Shown one piece after another: positions 8,847-19,100 of a stretch of DNA of 64,000 nucleotides; position 1 is the stretch's first letter; each line of letters starts with the position of its first letter. This stretch comes from Agromyces intestinalis (lineage in GTDB: Bacteria; Actinomycetota; Actinomycetes; Actinomycetales; Microbacteriaceae). The stretch spans positions 744,001-808,000 of the forward strand of contig NZ_CP043505.1 of NCBI RefSeq assembly GCF_008365295.1. Reading direction: 5' to 3'. The notes under the pieces were generated by a model. It ran no database searches. It had not been told where the DNA came from and was given only the letters and a program-made list of their open reading frames with translations. The translations under genes and the position numbers were made by a program.

Positions 8847-9944
8847 TTACTGGGCCAGGTAGGACTCGACCTCGATGTCGCCCGAGACGATCTGGGCCTT
8901 CAGGTCGTCGAGCTTCGACGCGAGCTCGGCCGGAACCTTCTCCTCCCAGTCGTGGAACGGCGCGATGCCGACGCCCTCGTTCTCGAGCGTGCCGACGAAC
9001 GGAGTCGGGTCGAAGTTGCCGTTGCCGGCCTCGACGATCGCCTCGTGCACACCGACGTCGATGCCCTTGAGGATCGAGGTGAGCAGCAGCGGACCGACCG
9101 AGGGGTCGGTCACGTACACGTCGGCGTCGACGCCGATGAGGGCGATCTCACGACCCGAGTCGGTGATCGCAGCAGCGGCCGACTGGTAGATCGGGCCACC
9201 GACGGGCAGCAGCACGTCGACGTTCTGGTCGATGAGGCCCTGCGCGATCTGGCGAGCGCCGTCGTTGGCCTCGAAGCCGCCGGTGAACGAGCCGTCACCG
9301 GCCGCGCGGTCCCAGCCGAGGACCTTCACCGCGGTGCCGTTCTCGCTGTTGTAGAAGTCGACGCCCTGGGCGAAGCCGTCCATGAAGATCGAGACGGTCG
9401 GGATGTTCATGCCGCCGAAGGTGCCGACGACGCCGGTCTGGCTGACGCCCGCCGAGAGGTACCCGGCGAGGAACGCCGCCTGCGCGGTGTCGAAGATGAT
9501 CGGCTCGATGTTCTCGGCGTCGGTCGTGCCGTCGAAGTCCTGGTCGACGGTGTCGTCGATCGAGACGTACGCGATGTCGGGGTTCGCGAGGGCCGACTCG
9601 AGCGCCGCGGGGGCGAGGAGGAAGCCGACGGTGACGATGGTGTTGCAACCCTGGTCGACGAGGCTCGACAGGTTCGACGCGTAGTCGGTCTCAGCGGCGG
9701 ACTCGACCGCCTTGTACTCGACGCCCAGCTCGTCGGCAGCGGCCTGCAGGCCCTCGAAGCCGAGCTGGTTGAAGGACTTGTCCTCGAAGCCGCCGGCGTC
9801 GGAGACCATGCAGGGCAGGAAGTCGAGTACCTCGCCGGACCCCTCGGTCGACTCCTCGGGAGCCGCGGCACAGCCGGCGAGCAACGCGGCCGCGCCCACC
9901 AGCGCGAGACCGCTGACCGCGGCCCTCTTCGTCGTGAACGTCAC
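8847..9944 (-). CDS. BMP-family nucleoside-binding lipoprotein
   Basis: A 365-aa substrate-binding lipoprotein of the BMP/PnrA family. Signal peptide with lipobox LLAGC near residue 25: the Cys would be lipidated and the protein tethered outside the membrane to hand nucleosides to the permeases. Family motifs include DKSFNQLGFEG, TVGFLLAPA and GTFGGMNIPTVS. GTG at 9944 is chosen because GGAGG lies five bases upstream; an in-frame TTG at 9956 lies upstream of that ribosome site. A strong terminator follows. It is about 55% similar by eye to the next lipoprotein, with the same domain order throughout. Confidence 0.92.
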   Translation of the reverse strand: MTFTTKRAAVSGLALVGAAALLAGCAAAPEESTEGSGEVLDFLPCMVSDAGGFEDKSFNQLGFEGLQAAADELGVEYKAVESAAETDYASNLSSLVDQGCNTIVTVGFLLAPAALESALANPDIAYVSIDDTVDQDFDGTTDAENIEPIIFDTAQAAFLAGYLSAGVSQTGVVGTFGGMNIPTVSIFMDGFAQGVDFYNSENGTAVKVLGWDRAAGDGSFTGGFEANDGARQIAQGLIDQNVDVLLPVGGPIYQSAAAAITDSGREIALIGVDADVYVTDPSVGPLLLTSILKGIDVGVHEAIVEAGNGNFDPTPFVGTLENEGVGIAPFHDWEEKVPAELASKLDDLKAQIVSGDIEVESYLAQ

Positions 9945-9976
9945 AGTGTCCTCCAAAGACAGAAACCCCGAAGGGT

Positions 9977-9985
9977 GGGGGGGGG
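9977..9985. repeat. G9/C9 homopolymer in the lipoprotein leader
   Basis: Nine consecutive G on the plus strand (C9 in the mRNA sense) about 22 bp upstream of the GGAGG ribosome site of the BMP gene. Such tracts can slip. Here it would alter leader length, not the reading frame. Confidence 0.6.
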
Positions 9986-10095
9986 TTGAGAATGCTGCTC
10001 ACGTTACCTTGGATGGCGACCGGGACCCGGGCCGCGTCCACCTGCGCGGGCAATGGTTACGAAGTCGCGACCTTCTGCTCATATGAGCAATGCGA

Positions 10096-11157
10096 TCACG
10101 GCCTGCTGGGTGATTCGACGACCAGCTCGCCCCCGATGATCTGCTGGCGGAGCGCCTCGATCTCGGCGTCGAGCTCGGGCGTGACGAGCGAGGCGAGGTC
10201 GTGATACGGCGCGATCTCGACGCCCCCGTTCTCGAGCGTGCCGACATACGATTCGCTGGTGAACTCGCCGTCGAGCACGTCGCCGACGATCTCGACCATC
10301 GCCTGCTGAGTGTTCTTCAGCACACTCGTGAGCAGCACCGGCCGGAACTCGGCCGGCATCGTCTCATAACCGTCGCTGTCGACCCAGATCACCGACACCC
10401 CGCCGCGCTCGACGGCGGCCGCTGCGGCGCCCTCGCCGACCTGGCCCGCCACCGGCAGGATGACGTCGGCGCCCTGGTCGATGAAGCCCTCGGTGAGCAC
10501 CTTGCCCTTGTTGATGTCCTCGAAGTCTCCGGTGAATGCGCCGTCCTGCGCGGCCTTGTTCCAGCCGAGCGCGATGACCTGCGTGCCGTGCGCGGCGTTG
10601 AAGGCGGCGACCCCGTCGACGAAGCCGTCCATGAAGAGCGTGACCGGCGGCTGGTTGCCTCCGCCGAAGGTCGCCACCACGCCGGTCTTCGACACGCCGG
10701 CGGCGAGGTAGCCCGCGAGGAACGAGGCCTGCGCGGTGTCGAAGACGACGGGCTTCACATTCTCGGCCTCGACGGTCTCGTCGACGATCGCGAACGCGAG
10801 GTCGGGGTTCTTCCCGGCCTGGTCGGCGGTCGCCTCGGCGAGCTCCCAGCCCACTGTGACGATGAGCTCGCAGCCCGAGTCGACGGCCTGCTGCACATTC
10901 GGCGCGAGGTCGGTCTCACCGGTCGACACGAGCGCCTCAGCCGAGATGCCGTACTCGGACTCGGCCGCCTTCAGGCCCTCCCACGACGACTGGTTGAACG
11001 AGCGGTCCTCGAGTCCGCCCGAGTTGGTCACCATGCGAGCGCACACGTCGGTCGCGGCATCCGTCTGCGTCGGCGGCGCAGCCTGGCAGCCGGCGAGCAC
11101 GACGGCGGATGCCCCGGCGAGCGCCAGGGCTGCGATGAGGTGCGGGGTGCGTGGCAT
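10096..11157 (-). CDS. Second BMP-family nucleoside-binding lipoprotein
   Basis: A 353-aa paralogue of the neighbouring BMP lipoprotein, with lipobox VVLAGC near residue 22 and the same landmarks (GLEDRSFNQ, TVGWELAEA, VVATFGGGNQPP). ATG at 11157 has AAGGAG at normal spacing; the open frame further upstream overlaps the region before it and has no ribosome site. Two tandem binding proteins with one transporter suggest different nucleoside ranges or affinities. The leader of the next gene lies 150 bp downstream with its own control signals. Only 28 bp separate it from manC upstream, so joint transcription with manC is possible. Confidence 0.9.
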   Translation of the reverse strand: MPRTPHLIAALALAGASAVVLAGCQAAPPTQTDAATDVCARMVTNSGGLEDRSFNQSSWEGLKAAESEYGISAEALVSTGETDLAPNVQQAVDSGCELIVTVGWELAEATADQAGKNPDLAFAIVDETVEAENVKPVVFDTAQASFLAGYLAAGVSKTGVVATFGGGNQPPVTLFMDGFVDGVAAFNAAHGTQVIALGWNKAAQDGAFTGDFEDINKGKVLTEGFIDQGADVILPVAGQVGEGAAAAAVERGGVSVIWVDSDGYETMPAEFRPVLLTSVLKNTQQAMVEIVGDVLDGEFTSESYVGTLENGGVEIAPYHDLASLVTPELDAEIEALRQQIIGGELVVESPSRP

Positions 11158-11185
11158 CCGGATGCTCCTTCGTTCCGTGTGCTCG

Positions 11186-12304
11186 TCAGAGCACGTCGCT
11201 GGAGCCGCCGAGACGCAGTGCATCGACGACCGCCTTCACGCGCTGGGCGTGCTCGCTCGTGGTGACCAGCAGGGCGTCGGGCGTGTCGACGACGACGATG
11301 TCCTTCACGCCGATGAGGCTGATGACGCGCTTCGCGCGGCTCACCACGATGCCGCTCGAGGCATCCGACAGGACACGCGCATTCTCGCCGAGGATGGCGA
11401 GCTCGCCCGACCTGCCCGCCGTGTTCAGCTTCGCGAGCGACGCGAAGTCGCCCACGTCGTCCCATTGGAAGTGGCCGCGCACGACGGCGAGCCGGCCGGC
11501 CGCGGCCGCGGGCTCGGCGATCGAGTAGTCGATCGCGATCTTCTCGAGCTTCGGCCAGATGCGGTCGACGGCAGGGCCCCGAGTCGCGGCATCGTCCCAC
11601 GCGGCGGCGAGCTCGACGAGCCCGGCGTGCAGGTCGGGCTTGGTGCGGGCGAGCTCGTCGAGCAGCACGTCGGCGCGGGCGATGAACATGCCGGCGTTCC
11701 ACAGGTGCTTGCCGTCGGCCAGGTAGCGGCGGGCGGTCGCCAGGTCGGGCTTCTCGACGAAGCTGTGGACGGCCTCGACGTGTTCGCCGCCCGGCACGTC
11801 GAGCGCGTCGCCGCACTCGATGTACCCGAAGCCGACGGCCGGCTCGGTGGGGGTGATGCCGATGGTGACGATGTAGCCCGCCTCGGCCGCGGCGACCGCC
11901 TGCTCGACGGCGCTGCGGAACAGCGCCTCGCCCGAGATGACGTGGTCGGCCGCGAACGAGCCGATGATCACGTTCGGCTCACGGCGGTGGAGGATCGCGG
12001 CGGCGAGCCCGATCGCGGCGGTCGAGTCGCGGGGTTCGCTCTCGAGCACGATGTTCTCATCGGCGAGCGCAGGCAGCTGCGCCTCGACGGCCGCGCGGTG
12101 AGCGCGCCCGGTGACGACCATGATGCGCTGCTCGCCCGCGAGCGGGGCCAGTCGGTCCCACGTGTCCTTCAGCAGGGTCTGGCCCGAGCCGGTGAGGTCG
12201 TGCAGGAACTTCGGTGCGTCGGCGCGCGAGAGGGGCCACAGGCGTGATCCCACGCCGCCGGCGGGGATGATGCTGTAGAAGCGGTCGAGCGGTGCGTCGT
12301 GCAT
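11186..12304 (-). CDS. manC: Mannose-1-phosphate guanylyltransferase
   Basis: A 372-aa nucleotidyltransferase that makes GDP-mannose from mannose-1-phosphate and GTP for cell-envelope glycans. The nucleotide-binding signature GGVGSRLWPLSR is at residues 17-28, and FVEKPD marks the sugar site. The length (about 370) is that of the short bacterial GMP class without an isomerase domain. The ATG has TACGCT six bases upstream and no Shine-Dalgarno, so a leaderless message is likely. It lies directly upstream of the BMP lipoproteins, but that functional link is unclear. Confidence 0.9.
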   Translation of the reverse strand: MHDAPLDRFYSIIPAGGVGSRLWPLSRADAPKFLHDLTGSGQTLLKDTWDRLAPLAGEQRIMVVTGRAHRAAVEAQLPALADENIVLESEPRDSTAAIGLAAAILHRREPNVIIGSFAADHVISGEALFRSAVEQAVAAAEAGYIVTIGITPTEPAVGFGYIECGDALDVPGGEHVEAVHSFVEKPDLATARRYLADGKHLWNAGMFIARADVLLDELARTKPDLHAGLVELAAAWDDAATRGPAVDRIWPKLEKIAIDYSIAEPAAAAGRLAVVRGHFQWDDVGDFASLAKLNTAGRSGELAILGENARVLSDASSGIVVSRAKRVISLIGVKDIVVVDTPDALLVTTSEHAQRVKAVVDALRLGGSSDVL

Positions 12305-12310
12305 CCGCCC

Positions 12311-12316
12311 AGCGTA
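12311..12316 (-). promoter_or_regulatory. -10 element for leaderless manC
   Basis: TACGCT on the minus strand, then GGGCGG, then ATG at 12304. Confidence 0.6.
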
Positions 12317-12405
12317 GCCGGGAGGGGTGCGATCCGGCGGGGTGGGATCTCGGCGGTAGGGGTGCCGCGACCGCACGAGGCTCGGATATCTCGATGTCGA
12401 GAGAG

Positions 12406-12419
12406 TTAGGCAGCCCTAA
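12406..12419. promoter_or_regulatory. Iron-box-like dyad upstream of sdhCDAB
   Basis: TTAGGCAGCCCTAA is a TTAGG-N4-CCTAA inverted repeat. By eye it matches 11 of 14 positions of one half of the DtxR/IdeR consensus (TTAGGCTAACCTAA). It lies about 25 bp before the putative -10 TAGACT, where a regulator would compete with RNA polymerase. Iron control of succinate dehydrogenase is known in other actinobacteria; here it is inferred. Confidence 0.4.
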
Positions 12420-12443
12420 GCGGCGCGTGCTCCACCCCGGGGA

Positions 12444-12449
12444 TAGACT
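12444..12449 (+). promoter_or_regulatory. Putative -10 of the sdh operon
   Basis: TAGACT about 70 bp before the sdhC ATG. No convincing -35 is visible. Confidence 0.4.
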
Positions 12450-12519
12450 CGGGTGCGGGCCGTCGTGCCCGTCGCGCTCCAGATCGCGGGGCGAATCACA
12501 CAGCCATGGAGGGTTGTTC

Positions 12520-12939
12520 ATGCCAGAAACCGAGGCAGGAACCCTGACCGCACCCACCCCGGCCAAGCAGCGGCCGGGCGGCACGCTCTACCGCGGCCGC
12601 GAGGGCATGTGGTCGTGGGTGCTCCACCGCATCACGGGCGTCGCCATCTTCTTCTTCCTCCTCGTGCACATCCTCGACACCGCGCTGGTGCGGGTCAGCC
12701 CCGAGGCCTACAACGCGGTGATCGGCACCTACCAGACGCCCATCATGGGTCTCGGCGAGGTCGCCCTGGTCGGGGCGATCGTGTTCCACGCGTTCAACGG
12801 CATCCGGGTCATCCTGGTCGACTTCTGGGCCTGGGCCACGCGCCACCAGAAGCTGCTCTTCTGGATCGTGATCGGCCTGTGGGTCGTCACCATGCTCGGG
12901 TTCGCGCCGCGGCACCTCATGAACGTCTTCAGCCACTAG
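12520..12939 (+). CDS. sdhC: Succinate dehydrogenase cytochrome b subunit
   Basis: A 139-aa membrane anchor of complex II with three transmembrane helices. The SHR-type signature is WVLHRITGVAIFFFLLVH near residues 31-48; its His and the VFHAFNGIRV segment are candidate heme-b and quinone-site residues. It anchors SdhAB to the membrane and passes electrons from succinate to menaquinone. ATG at 12520 follows GGAGGG at good spacing, and earlier in-frame codons have none. First gene of sdhCDAB. Confidence 0.95.
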   Translation: MPETEAGTLTAPTPAKQRPGGTLYRGREGMWSWVLHRITGVAIFFFLLVHILDTALVRVSPEAYNAVIGTYQTPIMGLGEVALVGAIVFHAFNGIRVILVDFWAWATRHQKLLFWIVIGLWVVTMLGFAPRHLMNVFSH

Positions 12940-12954
12940 GAATCGGGAATCGAC

Positions 12955-13401
12955 GTGACCTCCACCATCGAATCGCCCCGGACCCCGGCACGGCCCGCGC
13001 CCAAGCGCGGCGTGAACCTGGAGAAGTGGGGCTGGATCTACATGCGGGCCTCGGGCGTCGTGCTCGTCGTGCTCGTCTTCGGCCACCTGTTCGTCAACCT
13101 CATGGTCGGCGAGGGCGTCAAGGCCATCGACTTCGGCTTCGTCGGGGGCAAGTGGGCACAGCCGTTCTGGCAGTGGTGGGATTGCCTGCTGCTGTGGCTC
13201 GCGCTCATCCACGGCGCCAACGGCATGCGCACGCTCGTGAACGACTACACGAACCCCGGCACCGTGCAGCGCATCCTGAAGGGCGCCCTGCTCGTGGCGG
13301 TCGTGGTGCTGCTCACGCTCGGCACTCTCGTGATCTTCACCTTCGAACCGTGCCCGGCAGGCTCGCCCGCCGAGCTCCTCCCCTCGTTCTGCGCCGCCTA
13401 G
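12955..13401 (+). CDS. sdhD: Succinate dehydrogenase membrane anchor subunit
   Basis: A 148-aa second anchor with a short cytoplasmic N-terminus and three hydrophobic segments. [11 protein letters not shown] supplies a histidine suited to heme or quinone binding, and [13 protein letters not shown] resembles the conserved loop of actinobacterial SdhD. It starts with GTG 15 bp after sdhC and ends 7 bp before sdhA. Confidence 0.93.
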   Translation: MTSTIESPRTPARPAPKRGVNLEKWGWIYMRASGVVLVVLVFGHLFVNLMVGEGVKAIDFGFVGGKWAQPFWQWWDCLLLWLALIHGANGMRTLVNDYTNPGTVQRILKGALLVAVVVLLTLGTLVIFTFEPCPAGSPAELLPSFCAA

Positions 13402-13408
13402 GAGACCC

Positions 13409-15214
13409 GTGACCAGCGAGACCCACGCCGAGACCAAGGTCGTCGACGGCGTCCACTACCACCAGTACGACATCGTCATCGTCGGCGCCGGCGGCGCCGG
13501 CATGCGGGCGGCGATCGAGGCCGGCCCCGGCGCGAAGACCGCGGTCATCTCCAAGCTCTACCCGACGCGCTCGCACACGGGCGCCGCGCAGGGCGGCATG
13601 GCCGCCGCCCTCGCGAACGTCGAGGAGGACAGCTGGGAGTGGCACACCTTCGACACCGTGAAGGGCGGCGACTACCTCGTCGACCAGGACGCCGCCGAGA
13701 TCCTCGCGAAAGAGGCGATCGACGCGGTCATCGACCTCGAGAACATGGGCCTGCCGTTCAACCGCACCCCCGACGGCAAGATCGACCAGCGCCGGTTCGG
13801 CGGGCACACCCGCGACCACGGCAAGGCGCCCGTGCGCCGGGCCTGCTACGCGGCCGACCGCACGGGGCACATGATTCTGCAGACGCTGTTCCAGAACTGC
13901 GTCAAGCTCGGCATCGAGTTCTACAACGAGTACTACGCGCTCGACCTGATCATGACCGAGGTCGACGGCGTCCCCCAGCCGTCGGGCGTCGTGGCGTACG
14001 AGCTCGCGACCGGTGAGCTGCACGTCTTCCAGGCCAAGGCGATCATCTTCGCCACCGGCGGCTTCGGCAAGATCTTCAAGACCACCTCGAACGCGCACAC
14101 CCTCACGGGCGACGGCGTCGGCATCATCTGGCGCAAGCAGCTGCCGCTCGAGGACATGGAGTTCTTCCAGTTCCACCCGACCGGCCTCGCGGGCCTCGGC
14201 ATCCTGCTCACCGAGGGCGCACGCGGCGAGGGCGCGATCCTGCGCAACGCGAGCGGCGAGCGCTTCATGGAGCGATACGCCCCCACGATCAAAGACCTCG
14301 CGCCGCGCGACATCGTCGCCCGCTGCATGGTGCAAGAGGTCGCCGAGGGTCGCGGCGCGGGCCCCCACAAGGACTACGTGCTGCTCGACTGCACCCACCT
14401 GGGCGCCGAGGTGCTCGAGACGAAGCTGCCCGACATCACCGAGTTCGCGCGCACCTACCTCGGCGTCGACCCGGTGTACGAGCCGGTGCCCGTGATGCCG
14501 ACCGCGCACTACGCGATGGGCGGCATCCCCACCAACGTCGCCGCCGAGGTGCTGCGCGACAACGAGACCGTGGTGCCCGGCCTGTACGCGGCCGGCGAGT
14601 GCGCCTGCGTGTCGGTGCACGGTTCGAACCGCCTCGGCACGAACTCCCTGCTCGACATCAACGTGTTCGGCAAGCGGGCGGGCCGCAACGCGGTCGAGTA
14701 CGTCAAGTCGGCCGAGTTCACCCCGCTGCCGGATGACCCGGCGAAGGAGGTCCGCGAGCTGCTGCAGGGCCTTCGCGACGGGAGCGGCACCGAGCGGATC
14801 GCCGCGATCCGCAAGGAGCTGCAGGACGAGATGGACCGCAACGCCCAGGTGTTCCGCACCGACGAGTCGCTCGCGCATGCCGCCGGCGTGATCGGCGAGC
14901 TCCGCGAGCGGTACAAGCACATCGCCGTGCAAGACAAGGGCAAGCGGTTCAACACCGACCTGCTCGAGGCCGTCGAGCTCGGGTTCCTGCTCGACCTCGC
15001 CGAAGTCGTCGTGCACTCCGCGCGCAACCGGAAAGAGAGCCGCGGCGGCCACATGCGCGACGATTTCCCGAACCGCGACGACGAGAACTACATGCAGCAC
15101 ACCATGGCGTACCTGACGGGCGACGCGCACTCGTCCGACGCATCCGACCACATCCGGCTCGACTGGAAACCGGTCACGGTGACGCGCTACCAGCCGATGG
15201 AGAGGAAGTACTGA
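13409..15214 (+). CDS. sdhA: Succinate dehydrogenase flavoprotein subunit
   Basis: A 601-aa catalytic subunit that oxidises succinate to fumarate. The FAD dinucleotide fold [10 protein letters not shown] is near residue 27. [10 protein letters not shown] holds the histidine that carries covalent [17 protein letters not shown] lies in the substrate region, and the capping and C-terminal domains are complete. GTG start. The length is typical. It sits on the cytoplasmic face, bound to SdhB. Confidence 0.97.
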   Translation: MTSETHAETKVVDGVHYHQYDIVIVGAGGAGMRAAIEAGPGAKTAVISKLYPTRSHTGAAQGGMAAALANVEEDSWEWHTFDTVKGGDYLVDQDAAEILAKEAIDAVIDLENMGLPFNRTPDGKIDQRRFGGHTRDHGKAPVRRACYAADRTGHMILQTLFQNCVKLGIEFYNEYYALDLIMTEVDGVPQPSGVVAYELATGELHVFQAKAIIFATGGFGKIFKTTSNAHTLTGDGVGIIWRKQLPLEDMEFFQFHPTGLAGLGILLTEGARGEGAILRNASGERFMERYAPTIKDLAPRDIVARCMVQEVAEGRGAGPHKDYVLLDCTHLGAEVLETKLPDITEFARTYLGVDPVYEPVPVMPTAHYAMGGIPTNVAAEVLRDNETVVPGLYAAGECACVSVHGSNRLGTNSLLDINVFGKRAGRNAVEYVKSAEFTPLPDDPAKEVRELLQGLRDGSGTERIAAIRKELQDEMDRNAQVFRTDESLAHAAGVIGELRERYKHIAVQDKGKRFNTDLLEAVELGFLLDLAEVVVHSARNRKESRGGHMRDDFPNRDDENYMQHTMAYLTGDAHSSDASDHIRLDWKPVTVTRYQPMERKY

Positions 15215-15215
15215 C

Positions 15216-15977
15216 GTGAGCACCGCCACCCTGGAGCAGCCGCCCGCCGCCGAAGCACCGGTGCAGTCGTTCACGGTCACGTTCCTGATCCGCCGGTTCG
15301 ACTCCGACGTCGACACCGAGCCGCACTGGCAGGACTTCGACGTGCAGATGTACCCCACCGACCGCGTGCTCGACGCGCTGCACAAGATCAAGTGGGAACA
15401 GGACGGCTCGCTGACCTTCCGCCGCTCGTGCGCGCACGGCATCTGCGGGTCCGACGCGATGCGCATCAACGGCCGCAACCGGCTCGCGTGCAAGACGCTC
15501 ATCAAGGACCTCGACATCTCGAAGCCGATCTACGTCGAGGCGATCAAGGGCCTGCCGCTCGAGAAGGACCTCGTCGTCGACATGGAGCCGTTCTTCGCCT
15601 CCTACCGCGAGGTGCAGCCGTTCCTGCAGGCCGCGTCGAAGCCCGAGCCCGGCAAGGAGCGCGTGCAGTCGGTCGCCGAGCGCGCCCGCTTCGACGACAC
15701 GACCAAGTGCATCCTGTGCGCGGCGTGCACGTCGAGCTGCCCGGTGTTCTGGACCGACGGCCAGTACTTCGGCCCCGCCGCGATCGTGAACGCGCACCGC
15801 TTCATCTTCGACTCGCGCGACGACGAGGCCAAGGTGCGCCTCGACATCCTGAACGATAAAGAGGGGGTGTGGCGCTGCCGCACGACCTTCAACTGCACCG
15901 AGGCGTGCCCTCGCGGCATCGAGGTCACGAAGGCCATCGCCGAGGTGAAGCAGGCCGTGATGCGCGGCAAGCCGTAG
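15216..15977 (+). CDS. sdhB: Succinate dehydrogenase iron-sulfur subunit
   Basis: A 253-aa electron-transfer subunit. The N-terminal ferredoxin domain has CAHGICGSDA with a further Cys (NRLACKT) for the 2Fe-2S centre. The C-terminal domain has CILCAACTSSCP and NCTEACPRGI for the 4Fe-4S and 3Fe-4S centres. GTG start one base after the sdhA stop. A strong hairpin 17 bp downstream ends the operon. Confidence 0.97.
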   Translation: MSTATLEQPPAAEAPVQSFTVTFLIRRFDSDVDTEPHWQDFDVQMYPTDRVLDALHKIKWEQDGSLTFRRSCAHGICGSDAMRINGRNRLACKTLIKDLDISKPIYVEAIKGLPLEKDLVVDMEPFFASYREVQPFLQAASKPEPGKERVQSVAERARFDDTTKCILCAACTSSCPVFWTDGQYFGPAAIVNAHRFIFDSRDDEAKVRLDILNDKEGVWRCRTTFNCTEACPRGIEVTKAIAEVKQAVMRGKP

Positions 15978-15993
15978 CATCCGTCGAACGCTC

Positions 15994-16022
15994 GAAGGGC
16001 CGGTGCGATGTACCGGCCCTTC
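15994..16022 (+). terminator. Terminator of sdhCDAB
   Basis: Perfect 11-bp stem GAAGGGCCGGT / ACCGGCCCTTC with a 7-nt loop, 17 bp after sdhB, followed by TCGTCGTCT. Confidence 0.8.
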
Positions 16023-16056
16023 GTCGTCTCCGGGGGACCTGGAAGCGGGGACCTGG

Positions 16057-16084
16057 GAGGGGCCGGTCGCCCGACCGGCCCCTC
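16057..16084. terminator. 13-bp perfect palindrome between convergent genes
   Basis: GAGGGGCCGGTCG and its exact complement are separated by two bases. It lies between the sdh terminator and the one for the giant surface protein, and is probably a bidirectional stop. Confidence 0.55.
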
Positions 16085-16125
16085 GGTGGTGGCCGGATCG
16101 TCGTTCCCCGAAGACGTTCCGACCA

Positions 16126-16160
16126 CACGGTGCGCCGCGTCACTCTCGCGGCGCACCGTG
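16126..16160 (-). terminator. Terminator of the giant surface-protein gene
   Basis: Perfect 14-bp stem CACGGTGCGCCGCG / CGCGGCGCACCGTG with a 7-nt loop, 7 bp past the stop codon on the minus strand. Confidence 0.8.
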
Positions 16161-16167
16161 CGATCCG

Positions 16168-19100
16168 TCAGACGACGGTTCCCCCCTTTCGGCGACGGAT
16201 CGCTCCGATCGTCACGACCAGGCCGCCGAGCATCACCAGCAAGCCCGCGTACCAGAGGATGCCGTCACCGAATCCGGTCGACGCGATCCTCGGCAGGCCG
16301 ACGGTCACGTCGTCCTCGGCGCAGACGACCTGCGGGTCGCTCGTGCCGTCGGGCAGCACCTCGCTCCAGCAGACCTCGCCGGTGTTGACGATGCTGCCGA
16401 CCGTGGTGCCCGGCCGCACGTGGACGCCAAGCTTCACCTCGGGCGCCGACGTGTAGTTCTGACCGAGCACGCCGTTCAGGTCGCATCGGAGCGTTCCGCC
16501 GTAGCCCTGCGAGTCCTTGCCGGTCACCTGGCAGTTCTCCCAGCGCGGGAACGTCGGAGCGCCCGCCGTGGTGATCGAGTCGACCCGCAGGTGCGACGGG
16601 ATCTCGTCGAAGAGCGTCACGGGCTGCGCGGCGCCGATGCCGGTCGAGGTGACGTTCAGCGCGTAGCTGAAGTCGGCCCCGGGCGTCGTGGTGGTGACGC
16701 TCGCCGTCTTCTCGATCGCGATGGCCGGCGGCCGGTCGAGCGCACAGCTCGGGAGCGCCTGCGGGTAGACCGCGAGCACCGACTGCGACGGGTTGATCGA
16801 GAAGGTGATCGTCGCCGGGTTCTCCATGTCGCGCCACGCGTAGGTCGGCACGGTCTCATCGAGGATGAGGTCGAGGTACCGGGTCCCCGGAACCACCGAG
16901 CCGGGGTTGGCGAGGTCGGTCTCCGTCACCGGACGCCAGCCCGGGAACGCATACGGCACGCCGTTCTCGTCGACCGCGGCTCCGGGCCAGAGCAGCCGGC
17001 CGCTTCGCGCATCCCACGGGATCGTGTCGACCCGGGTCTGCGACCCGTCGGCCGACGTCCACGTCACCGTGATCTCATCGGGCTCGACGCCTTCGCTCAC
17101 CTGCACGTCGTAGTACAGCCACGGCACGTCGTTCACGCAGCGGACGTACACGCCCGGGTCGATCGCCTTCTTCGGCACGTCGGCCGTGTCGCAGTCGTCG
17201 GCGGCCACCAGGTCGGGCAGGTAGCGCTGCTCCTGGGCCAGCGTCGGCACGTCGTCCACCGGCGGCGTCATCGAGACGCACGCCTGGTTGGGGATGTCGG
17301 CGAGGTCGATCGGCGTCGGCGTCGGAATCGGGTCGTCGGGCCCGACCACGTCGGGCGGCTCGACCGGCTCGGTCGGCAGCATCCGCACCGGGATGGTGAT
17401 GACCGTCACAGGCCCGGGTGCGAACGGTCCGATGCCATGGGCGGCGAACGCGTTCGAGTCGGCCGGAGTCGTCTCGGTCCACGTACCCTCGCCGTCGAAC
17501 GTCGCCGGGCCCGTGATCTCGAGCTGCGGGTCGATCAGGTCGGTGACGTCGAGCTCGGCGATCGGCATGGTGCCGTAGTTGGTCACCGTGAGCCGGTACT
17601 CGAAGTCCTCGTTCGCGTCGACCGCGGTCACGCCCTCGGGCAGGATCGCCTCCTTCACGATCCCGACGTCCGACGTGTCGGCGACGTTGACCAGGTCGCA
17701 CGTGGTCAGCAGGCCCGCAACGACCGAGCCGATGGCGTCGTCCTCGGTCGCATCGTCACAGCTCCAGGGCTGCGCCGCGTAGTACGCGAGCAGCGGGTGC
17801 GCCGCGCGTGCCGGAGTGATCTGCTCGCTCAGCCCGTAGTCGCCCACCGGGACCGTGAACACGAGGTCCTGGCCGCCGAAGTTCGACACCGAGCGCTGCG
17901 GGTTGCTGCCGAGCAGCGACCAGTCGTTCGCCGCCAGCAGCGGAGCCGGAGGCGTCCAGCCGAGCGCCTCGGTCAGCGCCTCGAACGCCGAGTTGTCCAC
18001 GGCCTTCGTCAGCTTGATGCGCCCGACGGGGATGTCGATGCAGGCGTCGTCGGGCGTCTCCACGGTGCCGTTCGTCATGACGGCCCCGTTGTAGGCGCCC
18101 TGCCCGGGCATAGACCCGTCGGGCCCGCAGAGCACGTCGCCGATGTCGACGACGTTCGCCACGTTCACGATCACCGTGATCGAGTAGGTGTGCACCGTCG
18201 CCCCGTCGCCGGCGGCGGCGATCGCCTGGCCGGTCACGAGCGTGGTCTCGCTCGCACCGTTCCAGCCGCTGACGTCGGCGCCCGAGTCGGTGGTCGCCGA
18301 GGCCTCGACGATCGTGCTCCCCTCGGGGAACCCGAGCGTGTCCTCGAGGTCGTAGAAGAGGTCCTTCTCGCTCGCATTCGTGACGGTCAGCGTGTACTCC
18401 ACCTGCCACGCGCCGGCGTTGTCGCCGACGGGGATGAGCGTCGCCGTACCGTTCGCCGACTTCTCGAACGTGGTGCGGGCCGGCTCGTCGCAGTCGGTGG
18501 CGACCGTCGGCAGGTCGTCGACGGTGAGCGTCGCCAGGTTGCGGAACCCGCCCTCGCCGATCGTGTCGCCCTCGGTGCACTCGGCGGGCACGGGCTCGTC
18601 GCCCTCGGCCTGCCAGGCCGCCGCCGTCACCGTCGCGTCGACCGTCACCGTGTACCGGTGCGTGGTGTTCGCGGGCAGCGGCGCGTCGGTCGCGAGCGTG
18701 GCCTCGAGGTTCTCGTCGACCGGGTCGGTCCAGGCGCCGTCGGCGTCGGCGTCAGCGTCGGGGCCGTCCCAGCCGGCCGACTCGATCTCGATGCCCTCGC
18801 CGAACCGGTCGAGCGTGTCGGTGAGGTCGTACACGGTCGGCGACACCTTGCTGGTGTTCACCACGTCGATCGCGTACACGATCGTCCACGTGCCGTCGGG
18901 GTTCTGCACCGTCGACAGCACCTGCTTGTCGAAGGTGTAGGTCGCCGGCTTCGCGGTGTTCGTGATCGTGCAGGTCACGTCGTCGCCCGGCTGCAGCGTG
19001 ATCTCGCCGTCGTCGAGCGCGACCGGCGCGCCTCCGGCGGTCGGTACGCAGTTCCAGACGGATGCCTCGAACTCCTCCATGCCGTCGAAGTCCGCCGACT

